From the NCBI GenBank assembly GCA_020638135.1, contig JACKJE010000002.1, positions 124,001-188,000 on the forward strand: a DNA stretch of 64,000 nt, written 5' to 3'. Shown here one piece after another: positions 17,283-25,944 of the stretch. This stretch comes from Methylobacteriaceae bacterium (GTDB lineage: Bacteria; Pseudomonadota; Alphaproteobacteria; Rhizobiales; Beijerinckiaceae). Every line of letters starts with the position of its first letter. Position 1 is the first letter of the stretch. The position numbers were made by a program, and so were the translations under genes. The notes beneath the pieces are model-generated. The model was not told the origin of the DNA. It saw only the letters and a list, made by a program, of their open reading frames with translations, and searched no databases.

Positions 17283-18368
17283 TCATTCGATGGCGAATAT
17301 GTTGCAGGCCGCCGGCGAGACCGGCGCGACATGGACGATCGAATCGGCTTCGCGCAGGCCAGACGCGCCAGATCTCGCGACAACGGCCTTCAACGCTGCG
17401 CCGTCTTCTGTCTCGATATCGTAGGCGACCTGCGGACCGAGCGGCATGACCGTCTTAATGCGGCCGGGGCGCGCGCCTTCGACGGCGTTGTCGCTGAGGA
17501 CCAAGCCCTCCGGCCGGACGGCGACGACGACTTTTGCGCCGGGCATGAGGCCCTTCGAATCGGCTGCGCGCAAAGCGGTTCCATCGTCGAGGCGCACGAG
17601 CGCCCCATTGGAATCCTGCGCCAGCAGTTCGCCGCGCAACAGATTGGTCGAACCGACGAATTGATTGACGAAGAGCGTCGCGGGCCGGTCGTAGATCTCG
17701 GTCGGGCTTGCGACCTGTTCGAGGCGTCCGCGGCTCATGACCGCAATCCGGTCGGCCATTGCAAGGGCCTCTTCCTGATCGTGCGTCACCATTATCGTGG
17801 TGATGCCGTATTCGTGCTGCAGCCGCTTGACCTCGACCTGCATGTCGAAGCGCAAATTCTTGTCGAGCGCCGCGAAGGGCTCGTCGAGAAGCAAGACCTT
17901 GGGATCGGTCGCAAGACAGCGCGCAAGCGCTACGCGCTGCTGCTGGCCGCCAGACAATTGCTTCGGGAAACGGTCGGCGAATTGCGCCATGTGGACGCGC
18001 CGCAGCATTTCCTCGACCCGCGGACCAATGTCGTCGCGTTCCCATTTCTGCGCGCGCAGACCATAGGCGACGTTGTCGCGGACAGTCATATGCGGAAAGA
18101 GCGCGTAATTCTGGAAAACGATGCCGACGCCGCGTCTGTTGGCGGGCAGATGATCGACGGGGGCGCCATCGAACAGGATGCGCCCCGAGCTTTGCGCAAT
18201 GAAGCCTGCGATAATGCGCAATAGCGTGGACTTGCCGCAACCGGAGGGGCCGAGCAGAGCAACCAGTCCGCCGCCATCGATCGTCAGGCTCACGTCGTCG
18301 ACGGCGACATAGTCCGCGAAGCGGTGCGAGACGTGATCGATCTGGACGTCGTGCCCGGCCGCAGCCAT
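17283..18368 (-). CDS. ABC importer ATPase, PotA-like
   Basis: A 361-residue ATPase that powers the importer. Walker A is 'GPSGCGKST', the signature 'LSGGQQQR', Walker B 'VLLLDEPFAALD' and the switch His is in 'VTHDQEEAL'. A TOBE regulatory domain occupies about residues 270-361 ('VVVAVRPEGLVLSD'). ATG at 18368 follows GGGGGAGC and lies two bases after the stop of the UraD-UraH gene, so translation is coupled. The frame extends further upstream but would overlap that gene. Confidence 0.94.
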   Translation of the reverse strand: MAAAGHDVQIDHVSHRFADYVAVDDVSLTIDGGGLVALLGPSGCGKSTLLRIIAGFIAQSSGRILFDGAPVDHLPANRRGVGIVFQNYALFPHMTVRDNVAYGLRAQKWERDDIGPRVEEMLRRVHMAQFADRFPKQLSGGQQQRVALARCLATDPKVLLLDEPFAALDKNLRFDMQVEVKRLQHEYGITTIMVTHDQEEALAMADRIAVMSRGRLEQVASPTEIYDRPATLFVNQFVGSTNLLRGELLAQDSNGALVRLDDGTALRAADSKGLMPGAKVVVAVRPEGLVLSDNAVEGARPGRIKTVMPLGPQVAYDIETEDGAALKAVVARSGASGLREADSIVHVAPVSPAACNIFAIE

Positions 18369-18370
18369 TC

Positions 18371-19249
18371 TCAGCTCCCCCGGTATGTCGTGTAGCTCCA
18401 CGGCGTGCAGAGCAGCGGCACATGATAATGCGCGTCGCGATCCGAAACGCCGAATTCGAGCGACACACGATCGACGAAGGCCGGCGTATCGACTGCGACG
18501 CCCTGCTGACGGAAATATGCGCCAGCGTCGAACTCGAGCCGGTAGACGCCGACCTTCATGGCGCGCGCGCGGAGAAGCGGCTCGTCCGTTCGGCCGTCCG
18601 CATTGCTGCGGACTGACTTCAGGCTCAGCCAATCCGCGCCATTCTTGATGAACAGTCCGATCGACATGCCCGCAGCGGGTCGTCCTGCGCCCGTGTCCAG
18701 CACATGCGTGCTGAGCCAGCCTTGCGGCGTGAGAATCCGTTCGATCCGTCCGCGCACGATTTCGCCGATCTCGCGCAGGTTCGCCGCCCGGGCTTCATCC
18801 AGGTTCACGTCGATCCGCTGCTCGAACGCATGGAGAACCGAGGCGACGCTGTCGTGCAGGCGCAGCGCTATGATGCAGGGGAATCCAAATTTCTCGCGAT
18901 AGGCTGCGTTCAACGCGTCCAGCGTGGCGAGTTGCGCAGGATCGAGCGATGTCAGGCCGAGCCTGCCCTGCTCGCTCGTCGAATCCGACGTCATCGCGCC
19001 AGCCTTGGCCTCGGCGCCGGCAAGCTCGGGATGTAAGCGGAAGAGGCCATCGAGACTGTCGACGGGCAAGGCGCCGATCTCGGCGAGGATTGCCGCGTGC
19101 AGCGCTTCGAACGAGGCGAAGGGCCGCTTTCGCGCGCAGTTTTGGCCGATCCACGGCGAGTTTTCGACGATAGCGCCCAGCAGCTTCGCGGCGGCCCCGG
19201 CAGGCAGCGCGTTGAGTTCGGTGAGCGTAACGGTGGGAGGCGATGTCAT
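18371..19249 (-). CDS. fused OHCU decarboxylase - HIU hydrolase (UraD-UraH)
   Basis: A 292-residue two-domain enzyme covering both steps from 5-hydroxyisourate to S-allantoin. Residues 1-172 are the OHCU decarboxylase, with catalytic His73 in 'LHPELAG' and E93-Q94 in 'SEQGRLGL'. Residues 178-292 are the HIU hydrolase, with His182 in 'STHVLD', the Arg in 'NADGRTD' and the C-terminal 'TYRGS' signature. Fusions in this order are known in plants and some bacteria as allantoin synthase. An upstream Met at 19309 is possible but lacks homology. First gene of the ureide operon, divergent from the LysR regulator. Confidence 0.92.
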   Translation of the reverse strand: MTSPPTVTLTELNALPAGAAAKLLGAIVENSPWIGQNCARKRPFASFEALHAAILAEIGALPVDSLDGLFRLHPELAGAEAKAGAMTSDSTSEQGRLGLTSLDPAQLATLDALNAAYREKFGFPCIIALRLHDSVASVLHAFEQRIDVNLDEARAANLREIGEIVRGRIERILTPQGWLSTHVLDTGAGRPAAGMSIGLFIKNGADWLSLKSVRSNADGRTDEPLLRARAMKVGVYRLEFDAGAYFRQQGVAVDTPAFVDRVSLEFGVSDRDAHYHVPLLCTPWSYTTYRGS

Positions 19250-19329
19250 TTGACCTGCGTCGCTGGCCGGATCGCGTTGAGATTGAGGCGCGCCGGCGTT
19301 GCCGTCCATAAGATAATAAGCAATTGTGT

Positions 19330-19346
19330 ATTCTAGAAATTAGAAT
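19330..19346. promoter_or_regulatory. probable LysR operator between regulator and ureide operon
   Basis: The interval between the divergent LysR gene and the ureide operon is AT-rich compared with its surroundings. It contains the inverted repeat ATTCTA-GAAAT-TAGAAT, ending nine bases before the LysR start. This suits autoregulation and control of the operon, though the LysR T-N11-A consensus is only loosely met. Confidence 0.5.
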
Positions 19347-19354
19347 GGTCCGTC

Positions 19355-20290
19355 ATGTCCGACCGACTCATGCCCACTGCCCTGCACTACATCGATCATG
19401 TCGCGCGCTGCGGTTCGATCCAGTCGGCGGCGAAGGAACTCAATATCGCCGCCTCCGCGATCGACAGGCAGATCCTGCTGCTCGAGGCGCGGCTCGGCGT
19501 CGCTCTCTTCGAACGCATGAGCCGTGGCATGCGCCCGACGGTCGCCGGCGATCTGGTCGTCACACTCGCCCGCCGATGGCGTGGCGAGGAACGACGGCTG
19601 CGCGCGGAAATACGTTATCTCGAGGGCGTGAATATCGGCCATGTGCGCGTCGTCGCCATGGACAGCCAAGCGAATGGACTGCTGCCTACTTTCTTACGAA
19701 AGCTGCGCGAAGAACACCCACGGATCACGGTCGAAATCGAAATCCTGAACACCGACGAGGCGCTCGCGGCTCTGCTCAATGGCGATGCGGATGTCGGGCT
19801 CATTTTCAATTTGCCGCCCCATCGGGAGATCCGAACCATCTGGAGCGCAGAACTGCCGCTCGGCTGCATCGTGGCGCGGAATCATCCTTTCGCCCGCGAG
19901 AGCGCGATCAGCCTGCAGAAGGCGGCGTCCGAGCCCATCGTCCTGCAGGGTCGATCGCTAATGATCCGCCGCTATCTCGAAGCAAAGCATCCATGGCTGT
20001 TTCAGCAGGGCAATCCGCCGATCGCCACCAATTCGCTGCAGCTGGTCAAGCAACTGGTTCAGCAGGGCAGCCATGTGGCTCTCACCTCGGAACTGGACGC
20101 TGCGCCCGAGATCGCCAGTGGCGAACTCATCTTTGTGCCGGTTCGTGACAAGGCCGCCGAGGCGCAGAGCATCAGCGTCGCCACGAGCGCACGCCTGCCT
20201 TTGCCACGCATCGGGCAGATCGTGGCTCAGGGATTGGCCTCGGAAGCGGATGCGGCGCTGAGCGGCGCCCGAGCGCGCGCCCGCCTGTAG
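19355..20290 (+). CDS. LysR-family transcriptional regulator
   Basis: A 311-residue regulator. The N-terminal winged helix (residues 1-65) has 'SIQSAAKELNIAASAIDRQI' and 'LEARLGVALFER', the LysR DNA-binding pattern. The rest is the periplasmic-binding-like effector domain, with 'DVGLIFNLPP' and 'GSHVALTSEL'. Its divergent placement next to the UraD-UraH/ABC operon suggests it senses a purine or ureide compound and controls that operon. The start could also be the Met at 19370. No downstream partner gene follows. Confidence 0.93.
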   Translation: MSDRLMPTALHYIDHVARCGSIQSAAKELNIAASAIDRQILLLEARLGVALFERMSRGMRPTVAGDLVVTLARRWRGEERRLRAEIRYLEGVNIGHVRVVAMDSQANGLLPTFLRKLREEHPRITVEIEILNTDEALAALLNGDADVGLIFNLPPHREIRTIWSAELPLGCIVARNHPFARESAISLQKAASEPIVLQGRSLMIRRYLEAKHPWLFQQGNPPIATNSLQLVKQLVQQGSHVALTSELDAAPEIASGELIFVPVRDKAAEAQSISVATSARLPLPRIGQIVAQGLASEADAALSGARARARL

Positions 20291-21023
20291 GCCTCCACGG
20301 CGCGGTGAAGACGCGAAGAATGTCGGCTTGCGGTGTGATCATACAGGACGCCTATCGACGTACTGCCGACCGCCGTTCGCAACGCGGGGAATGTCTCAGA
20401 ACGGTCGAACATGCCCGTTGGCCTTCAGACCGGAACCTGCCGCTCGGGCTATCGCGCTGACGATCGCGAATTCTCCGGGACGCTTCTGTCGGCGCTTGAC
20501 GGCTTGAACCGGAACTCCTGCTCGTCCTTCATGGATTTCGAACGCCATCGTCAAGAGGGCGCGCTCTCAGAATGTTCGCCAATCTTGCGCAGGGCGCGGT
20601 GAACCCACACATCGCGGATTGTGCGCGAACCCTTTGAACGACCACGACCCGACCATGGCGCCATCGCGCCGCTTTATCCTGCCGTCTTAGTCAGGCGCGC
20701 CTCACACCGGCCTGCGCCGCTGATGTGCCTCCAACGCAATTTCAATGCTTGCCGAAAGCCGATGTCGCGCCGAGCGTTCGCAATAGAGGCGCCATTCGCA
20801 CGCGGCCGCCACCGCGATCTAGGCTTCGTGGCGGCTGCAACTGGAGCGCTCCGCGCGCGACATATTCAGATAGACGGCGCCTCGGGTCGCGCTCATCGAT
20901 CCACCGCGGCGCGTCGCCGAAGGGGCGCAAGCCGAGTTTCCAGTTTCTGCTTACCCAGCGCTTACCGGCGCTACGAAGTCGAGCTCGAGGAACTGAATAC
21001 TGCACACAATTGTTTGATTTTGT
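20291..21023. other. gene-free stretch upstream of the tRNA
   Basis: About 730 bases without a convincing gene on either strand; the open frames here lack ribosome sites and recognisable domains. A 27-codon minus-strand frame at 20449-20532 begins MKDEQEFRFKPSS, faintly like the start of some mobilization relaxases. A copy of the tRNA 3' end, which would mark an integrated element, was looked for and not found. Confidence 0.6.
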
Positions 21024-21098
21024 TGGAGCGGGCGATGGGAATCGAACCCACGACATACAGCTTGGGAAGCTGTCGTTCTACCACTGAACTACGCCCGC
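21024..21098 (-). tRNA. tRNA-Gly (CCC anticodon)
   Basis: Read on the minus strand, the sequence folds as a complete tRNA. The acceptor arm is GCGGGCG/CGCCCGC, the anticodon stem is ACAGC/GCTGT around the loop TTCCCAA (anticodon CCC), the T-loop is GTTCGATTC, and an encoded CCA occupies 21026-21024. It decodes GGG. The discriminator base is T. No second tRNA is adjacent. Confidence 0.95.
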
Positions 21099-21254
21099 GC
21101 GCGGCGATCGAATGCGGATTCGGGCGCGAGCGCGGGCGGACAATAGCCCGTCCCGCGCGGGCGCCGCAATGGTTTCGCGCGCCCGCTTTCCTCGCCCACG
21201 CGCCACGCCTATTGTGCCGGCCCGCCGCGCCCCGCCCGAGCCAGACCGAAAGAC

Positions 21255-22229
21255 ATGATGAAACGCTTCGCCCTCGCCCTTGCCGGCCCTCTGGCCTGCC
21301 TGCTCGCCCTTGCCGCTGCTGCGCCGGCACGGGCGCAGGCGCAGGAAAAGCCCGATCTCGCGGTCGAGGCGCGCAATCTGTCGACGCCCGACATCTGCGC
21401 GGAAAAGGACAATGTCCAGATCGACTTCGTCTCGCCGTCCGTGCGCAGCTTTCGCGTGCAGGCGATCCATCCGGTCTATATCGGCTCGATCGGCGTCGAC
21501 CGCTATGCGCCGGATTTTTCGAGCTGCTCCTTCGCCACCCATAAATATTTCGGCGAGGACGGCGAGCGCGTCACGCTCTACGAGACGCCCTCGATGCAGC
21601 TCGTCGCCTACAGGCTGCCGAAATTCTGGCGAAAGGCCGATACGCCGATCCGCGTCGGCGGCAAGACGTTCGAGGGCTTTCACGCCGCGCAATTGTGGCT
21701 GCGCCATCGCGAGCGCGCCGAAGAGGTGATCGTCTTCTATCCGCCCGACGGCTACTGGCGTATTCGCCCGCTGCCCTTCGCCGACATGCGCTGGACGGCC
21801 TATGGCTCGTCCTTCCTGATCGGCCCGGTCGAGATCAAGGAGCGTCCGATCGTCGACCTCAAGGCGATCGCCTTCGATCCGGCGACGAAGACCTTCACGC
21901 TCGACTTCCGGCGCGGCGGTTCGGCGCGCATGAAGCTCGAGGCGATCGACCAGGATCATATTTCGCTTGATGTCTCTTTCGACGGACCGATGCCCGACAA
22001 TCTCCCCTTCGCCACGCTGCGCTCGATGTTCGCCACCGAGACCAATTCGGACGTGGCGCGCGCGGCCTGGCTGCCCAAGGGCGCGGAGGCCTGGAGCGAA
22101 AGCCCGATCATGGACTTCAGGAAGGGCGAGGTCACCGAATTCTGGGCCGGCCGGCGCCTGCCGTCGCGCCATAACACCAGCGCGCCGGATATGAATTTCA
22201 GCCTGTTCTCGCCGAAGGCCGCGCGCTGA
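21255..22229 (+). CDS. secreted protein of unknown function
   Basis: A 324-residue protein with a clear signal peptide (hydrophobic residues 5-22, cleavage near 'ARAQAQ'). The mature part is beta-rich with several aromatic-acidic patches ('FHAAQLWLRHRERAEEVIVF', 'YPPDGYWRIRPLPFADMRW') and two Cys (in 'TPDICAEK' and 'FSSCSFATH') that could pair in the periplasm. I do not recognise a characterised family. It ends in TGAATG, with the next membrane protein starting immediately, so the two are co-translated and probably act together at the cell envelope. Confidence 0.85.
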   Translation: MMKRFALALAGPLACLLALAAAAPARAQAQEKPDLAVEARNLSTPDICAEKDNVQIDFVSPSVRSFRVQAIHPVYIGSIGVDRYAPDFSSCSFATHKYFGEDGERVTLYETPSMQLVAYRLPKFWRKADTPIRVGGKTFEGFHAAQLWLRHRERAEEVIVFYPPDGYWRIRPLPFADMRWTAYGSSFLIGPVEIKERPIVDLKAIAFDPATKTFTLDFRRGGSARMKLEAIDQDHISLDVSFDGPMPDNLPFATLRSMFATETNSDVARAAWLPKGAEAWSESPIMDFRKGEVTEFWAGRRLPSRHNTSAPDMNFSLFSPKAAR

Positions 22230-23195
22230 ATGAGCGAGGCTGAGGCTGCGCCGGACAGGCCCGGCGGGCGGATCGCCCTCCTCGACATGGCGCGCGGCGC
22301 GGCGCTCGTCGCCATGTTCGCCTACCATCTCGTCTGGGACCTTGCGCATTTCGACTATATCGACGCGCGTACGCCCTTCCTGCCGGAGATGCGGCTGTTC
22401 AGCCATGTCATCGCCAGTTCGTTCCTGTTCATCGCGGGGCTGAGCCTGGCGCTGGCGCGGCGGTCGCCATTCGATTGGCGCGCCTATTGGCGGCGAATCG
22501 CGATCATCGCGGCAGCCGCGGCGCTGGTGACGGCGGCAAGCTGGTTTCTTTTTCCGAACGCTCTGATTTTCTTCGGTATTCTACATTGCATCGCCGCCGC
22601 GAGCATCATTGCGCTGCCCTTTCTGTTCCTGCCGTGGCAGGCGGCTTTCGCGGCCGGCGCGGTTGCCGCGGCGCTCCCGCAATTCGTGGGTCTGCGCGCC
22701 TTCGACACGCCGGCGCTGATCTGGACCGGGCTCGGCCTCGCCCTGCCGACATCGAATGATTTCCGCCCCCTGCTGCCCTGGACGGGCGCGCTGCTGTTCG
22801 GTCTTGCGGCGGGCCTCGCGCTGAAAGAGCGCAGCGGATTCAATGCGCTACGCCGTTTTTCGGGGTCGAGCGCGCCCGCGCGGCTGCTCGCTTTCGGCGG
22901 CCGGCATTCGCTCGCCATCTACCTCGTCCACCAGCCGGTCTTCTTCGCGTTGCTGAGCGCGTCGGTCTGGGCGTTCGGCCCACCAGCGCCGTCGGACGAG
23001 CGGCCATTCCGGGCGGTCTGCGAGCGGCAATGCACGACGACGGGCATGGGCGCCGAACAATGCCGGCGCGGCTGCGCCTGCACCGCGAAAACGTTCAAGC
23101 GGCTCAACCTGTGGAACAAGCTGCGCGCCAACAGCCTCGACGAAGCTGAAAGAACTATACTTTCGCGCGTTGCGCGGGATTGCGGCCGTTTCTGA
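22230..23195 (+). CDS. DUF1624 multi-pass membrane protein
   Basis: A 321-residue inner-membrane protein with about eight transmembrane segments. The opening 'IALLDMARGAALVAMFAYHLVWDL' and the 'LAFGGRHSLAIYLVHQPVFF' near residue 245 match the DUF1624/heparan-alpha-glucosaminide acetyltransferase-like family, relatives of membrane O-acyltransferases. An acyl-transfer role is a family-level guess. The final 60 residues are hydrophilic with a Cys-rich patch ('CERQC', 'QCRRGCACT') that is not usual for the core family. It starts immediately after the secreted protein stop. Confidence 0.88.
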   Translation: MSEAEAAPDRPGGRIALLDMARGAALVAMFAYHLVWDLAHFDYIDARTPFLPEMRLFSHVIASSFLFIAGLSLALARRSPFDWRAYWRRIAIIAAAAALVTAASWFLFPNALIFFGILHCIAAASIIALPFLFLPWQAAFAAGAVAAALPQFVGLRAFDTPALIWTGLGLALPTSNDFRPLLPWTGALLFGLAAGLALKERSGFNALRRFSGSSAPARLLAFGGRHSLAIYLVHQPVFFALLSASVWAFGPPAPSDERPFRAVCERQCTTTGMGAEQCRRGCACTAKTFKRLNLWNKLRANSLDEAERTILSRVARDCGRF

Positions 23196-23420
23196 GGCAG
23201 CCGAAGCGGCCTCCGTTGTTCGGGGGAAAACGCGAAATCGGCGCCCCAAGGGCAAAAAACGGTTGTTTCGACGTCCAAATGGGCGTCAGCTACAGCTAGC
23301 GTTTCCATATGCGCCTCGGCGGGCGCGGAAATGCGCCGGGCGTAAGCCCAATTCACGAAAGGTCGTCCGAATCAGCTGGCTCGATCGGCTGACGGGGCGG
23401 CCCGACAAGAGGGTGAATCC

Positions 23421-23696
23421 GTGAACGACATCAAAAAGAAATCGACGCGTGGATTCGCGTCGATGGATCCCGAAAAGCAACGCGCGATCGCGCGCAAGGG
23501 CGGCGAAAGCGTGCCCAGCGAGAAGCGCAGCTTCTCCAGAAACCCCGATCTGGCCGCTGCGGCCGGGCGCAAGGGGGGGACGCAGGTCGACCCCAACAAG
23601 CGCAGCTTCGCCCGCAATCCGCAGCTTGCTTCGGAAGCGGGCCGCAAGGGCGGCCACGCCTCGCATCGGGCCGGCCGGCGCGACGCGGCCGAATAG
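23421..23696 (+). CDS. KGG-repeat (YciG-type) stress protein
   Basis: A 91-residue hydrophilic protein with the KGG motif of YciG/general stress proteins repeated three times: 'GFASMDPEKQRAIARKGG', 'SFSRNPDLAAAAGRKGG' and 'SFARNPQLASEAGRKGG'. Each unit resembles the plant LEA-like 'small hydrophilic' repeats linked to desiccation or stationary phase. The start is GTG at 23421 after AGAGGG. It stands alone, convergent with cysG. Function in bacteria is not settled. Confidence 0.88.
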   Translation: MNDIKKKSTRGFASMDPEKQRAIARKGGESVPSEKRSFSRNPDLAAAAGRKGGTQVDPNKRSFARNPQLASEAGRKGGHASHRAGRRDAAE

Positions 23697-23708
23697 GCCG
23701 CCCGAGAC

Positions 23709-25148
23709 CTAGTCCTGCAATCGGCCGGCCGGCCGGGAGAGGGCCGCGCCCAAGATGAGCAGGCACGGGCCTGCGGGCGCAGCCCGCTCGACCGCAGGCC
23801 CGATTGTCGCGAGCGTCGCCACGATCCTGCGTTCGTCGGGCCAGGTCGCGCGATCGACCAGGATCGCCGGGGTCGTCGGATCGAGCCCGGCCGCCTGCAA
23901 CTTGTCCACGAGAGCGGACAGGGTGCGGACGCCCATGTAAACCACCGTGGTCGCCCCGGGGTCGGCGAGCGCGCGCCAGTCGAGATCCTCGGGCAGCGCG
24001 CCGTCGCGGCCATGCGCGGTGACGTACTGGACGCGGCGCGCCAGATCGCGCTCGGTCAGCGAGGCGCGCAGGGAGGCTGCGGCGCCCGAGGCGGCCGTGA
24101 CGCCGGGAATGACCTCGACATCGAGGCCCGCCGCCTGAAGGGCTTCGATTTCCTCGGTCGCGCGGCCGAAAATCATGGGATCGCCGCCCTTGAGGCGCAC
24201 CACTGTCTTGCCGGCCGCCGCCAGCTCGACCAGTTTCGCTGAAATCCCCGGCTGGCCCGGCGAGGGGCGGTAGCCGCGCTTGCCGACATCGAGCTTTTCG
24301 GCCTCGCGGCGCGCAAAATCGAGCACGCCCGGCGAGACGAGGTCGTCATAGAGCACGACATCGGCCGATTGCAGCGCGCGCACCGCCTTCAGCGTCAGCA
24401 ATTCGGGATCGCCGGGTCCGGCCCCGACCAGAACCACCTTGCCGCGGCGCGCGGCGGCGACAGCCTCGTCGGAAACGACCGCGAGCAACGCCTGAAGGTC
24501 GGCGATCGTCGGCGCGACGCCAGGCCGCGCGAAGGCAAGTTCGGCGAATTCCTCCCAGAAGCGGCGGCGCGCCCGAAACGGCAGATCGAGGGCGGCGATA
24601 TCGGCCCGCCATTCGCGCGCCACGCCCGCCCAGGCGGCGAAGCCCTCGGGCGCAAGGGTCTCGATGCGCGCGCGCAAGGCCTGGCCGAAGACGGGCGCCG
24701 CGCCGTCGGTCGAAATGCCGACGACCAGCGGCGAGCGATTGACCATGGAGCCGAACTGGAAATCGCAGAAGGCCGGGCGGTCGATCACATTGGCGATCGC
24801 GCCGGCGGCGCGCGCATCGGCGCGGAACGCCTGCGCGGCATGGTCCGACTCGGCCTCTGCGACGGCGATCAGCGCGCCGGCGAGATCGGCCGCCGTCCAG
24901 GCTCGCCGATGCAGTCGGACGCCCGCCAAGCCTGCCGCGAGACGCTCGAGTCGCTCGCAGGGCTCGGCGGCGTAGACATCGACGGGCGCGCCAGCCGAGG
25001 CCAGCAGTTCCGTCTTCCACGCAGCGCCATCGCCGCCGCCGGCGACGACGCAGCGGCGGCCGGACAGTTTGAAGAAGACAGGCAACGTCGCCAGCGGCGC
25101 ACCGGCCGCCACGGATCGCGTTTCGCTCTCGTTCTTGTCCCCGGTCAT
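23709..25148 (-). CDS. cysG: siroheme synthase, multifunctional CysG
   Basis: A 479-residue enzyme making siroheme from uroporphyrinogen III. The N-terminal half (1-210) is the precorrin-2 dehydrogenase/ferrochelatase with the NAD-binding 'VVAGGGDGAAWKTELL'. The C-terminal half (from about 230) is the SAM-dependent methyltransferase with 'VVLVGAGPGDPELLTLKAVR', 'DVVLYDDLVSPGVL' and 'GGDPMIFGRATEE'. It supplies siroheme for sulfite and nitrite reductases, none of which is in this window. A cytochrome c gene lies upstream, separated by its terminator, so cysG has its own transcription start. Confidence 0.95.
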   Translation of the reverse strand: MTGDKNESETRSVAAGAPLATLPVFFKLSGRRCVVAGGGDGAAWKTELLASAGAPVDVYAAEPCERLERLAAGLAGVRLHRRAWTAADLAGALIAVAEAESDHAAQAFRADARAAGAIANVIDRPAFCDFQFGSMVNRSPLVVGISTDGAAPVFGQALRARIETLAPEGFAAWAGVAREWRADIAALDLPFRARRRFWEEFAELAFARPGVAPTIADLQALLAVVSDEAVAAARRGKVVLVGAGPGDPELLTLKAVRALQSADVVLYDDLVSPGVLDFARREAEKLDVGKRGYRPSPGQPGISAKLVELAAAGKTVVRLKGGDPMIFGRATEEIEALQAAGLDVEVIPGVTAASGAAASLRASLTERDLARRVQYVTAHGRDGALPEDLDWRALADPGATTVVYMGVRTLSALVDKLQAAGLDPTTPAILVDRATWPDERRIVATLATIGPAVERAAPAGPCLLILGAALSRPAGRLQD

Positions 25149-25218
25149 GGCCTAGGGATATGTGCCGCGCGGCCGAAAATGTCACGAGCGAAAGCGGCGC
25201 GCGCAGGGCGCAAGAAAC

Positions 25219-25246
25219 GAAAAACCCCGCCCTGGCGGGCGGGGTT
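25219..25246 (-). terminator. rho-independent terminator of the cytochrome c gene
   Basis: Read on the minus strand, a 10-bp stem AACCCCGCCC/GGGCGGGGTT with loop GCCA is followed by a T-rich tract (25222-25219). It lies 25 bases after the cytochrome c stop and before cysG. Confidence 0.85.
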
Positions 25247-25270
25247 CGCAACGGCAGGCTTGCTGCCCGA

Positions 25271-25669
25271 TTATTTCTTCGTACCGTCGGCCTTGAACTG
25301 GGAAATGAACGCCCAGAGATTGTCGCGATCGCTTTCATTCGGCAGGCCGGCGAAAACCATCTTGGTGCCGGGGATCTTCTTCTTGGGATCGGTGATGTAT
25401 TCCTTGAAGACCGCCTCGTTCCAGGTGATGCCCGAATTCTTGTTGGCGTCGGAATAGTTGAAGCCCGCGGCCGAGGCGGAGTGACGACCGTCGAGGCCGT
25501 TCAGCTCGGGGCCGACCATGTTCTTGGCGCCCTCGCCGATGCGGTGACACACCTTGCACTTGTTGAACACCTTCTCGCCAGCGGCCGCGTCGCCCGCGGC
25601 CATGGCGGAGCCGGCGGAAACCGCCGACAGCAATCCGAAGGCAACAGTCAGAACAGCAAACTTCTTCAT
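25271..25669 (-). CDS. soluble class I cytochrome c (c2/c550-like)
   Basis: A 132-residue periplasmic electron carrier. The signal peptide is cleaved after 'SAMAAG', heme binds at C38-K-V-C41-H42, and the axial Met is in 'GTKMVFAGL'. The 'GPELNGLDGRHSASAAGFNYSDA' stretch and the length are typical of the mitochondrial-type cytochrome c2 of Alphaproteobacteria. It would carry electrons from the bc1 complex to terminal oxidases, possibly the one at 53-55 kb. A strong terminator follows, so it is transcribed alone. The upstream 275 bases to the divergent phosphatase hold no gene. Confidence 0.95.
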   Translation of the reverse strand: MKKFAVLTVAFGLLSAVSAGSAMAAGDAAAGEKVFNKCKVCHRIGEGAKNMVGPELNGLDGRHSASAAGFNYSDANKNSGITWNEAVFKEYITDPKKKIPGTKMVFAGLPNESDRDNLWAFISQFKADGTKK

Positions 25670-25944
25670 CCCTCGTCCTTTCCCCGAATGCGCCCGGCGG
25701 CGCGCCTCTCGCGAAGCCGCCGCCCGGGGACCGAGTTTCGTTCAAGTCCCGCGGCTGTATATGCTGGCGGAGCCCACAAGTTCAATGGAGACAATCCCCC
25801 AGTGCGCTTTTCAGAGGGCAGACTTTCGGTGAACGACATGCGCCGCAACGCCCCCAAACGCAGTGATTTCGGCGCTTTGCGGCCCGCGCGGCCGAATGCC
25901 GCATCCGGCGCGAGCGAGACCGTGCGGTGCCGCGCCGACGCGCC

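Noticed and set aside
16083..18224. 713-codon open frame on the plus strand
   Set aside because: Antisense to the Pot-like binding protein and ATPase, with no recognisable motif.
20449..20532. Short frame resembling the start of a mobilization relaxase
   Set aside because: Only 27 codons, no good ribosome site, and no neighbouring transfer genes. The likeness rests on a few residues.
20291..21023. Integrated element at the tRNA-Gly 3' end
   Set aside because: No repeat of the tRNA 3' end, integrase or mobility gene was found in the flanking DNA.
23221..23420. Possible small gene between the DUF1624 and KGG genes
   Set aside because: Frames on both strands are short and lack ribosome sites and homology.
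23421..23696. KGG repeats as a DNA repeat element
   Set aside because: The repeats are coding and in frame, matching the YciG-type protein motif.
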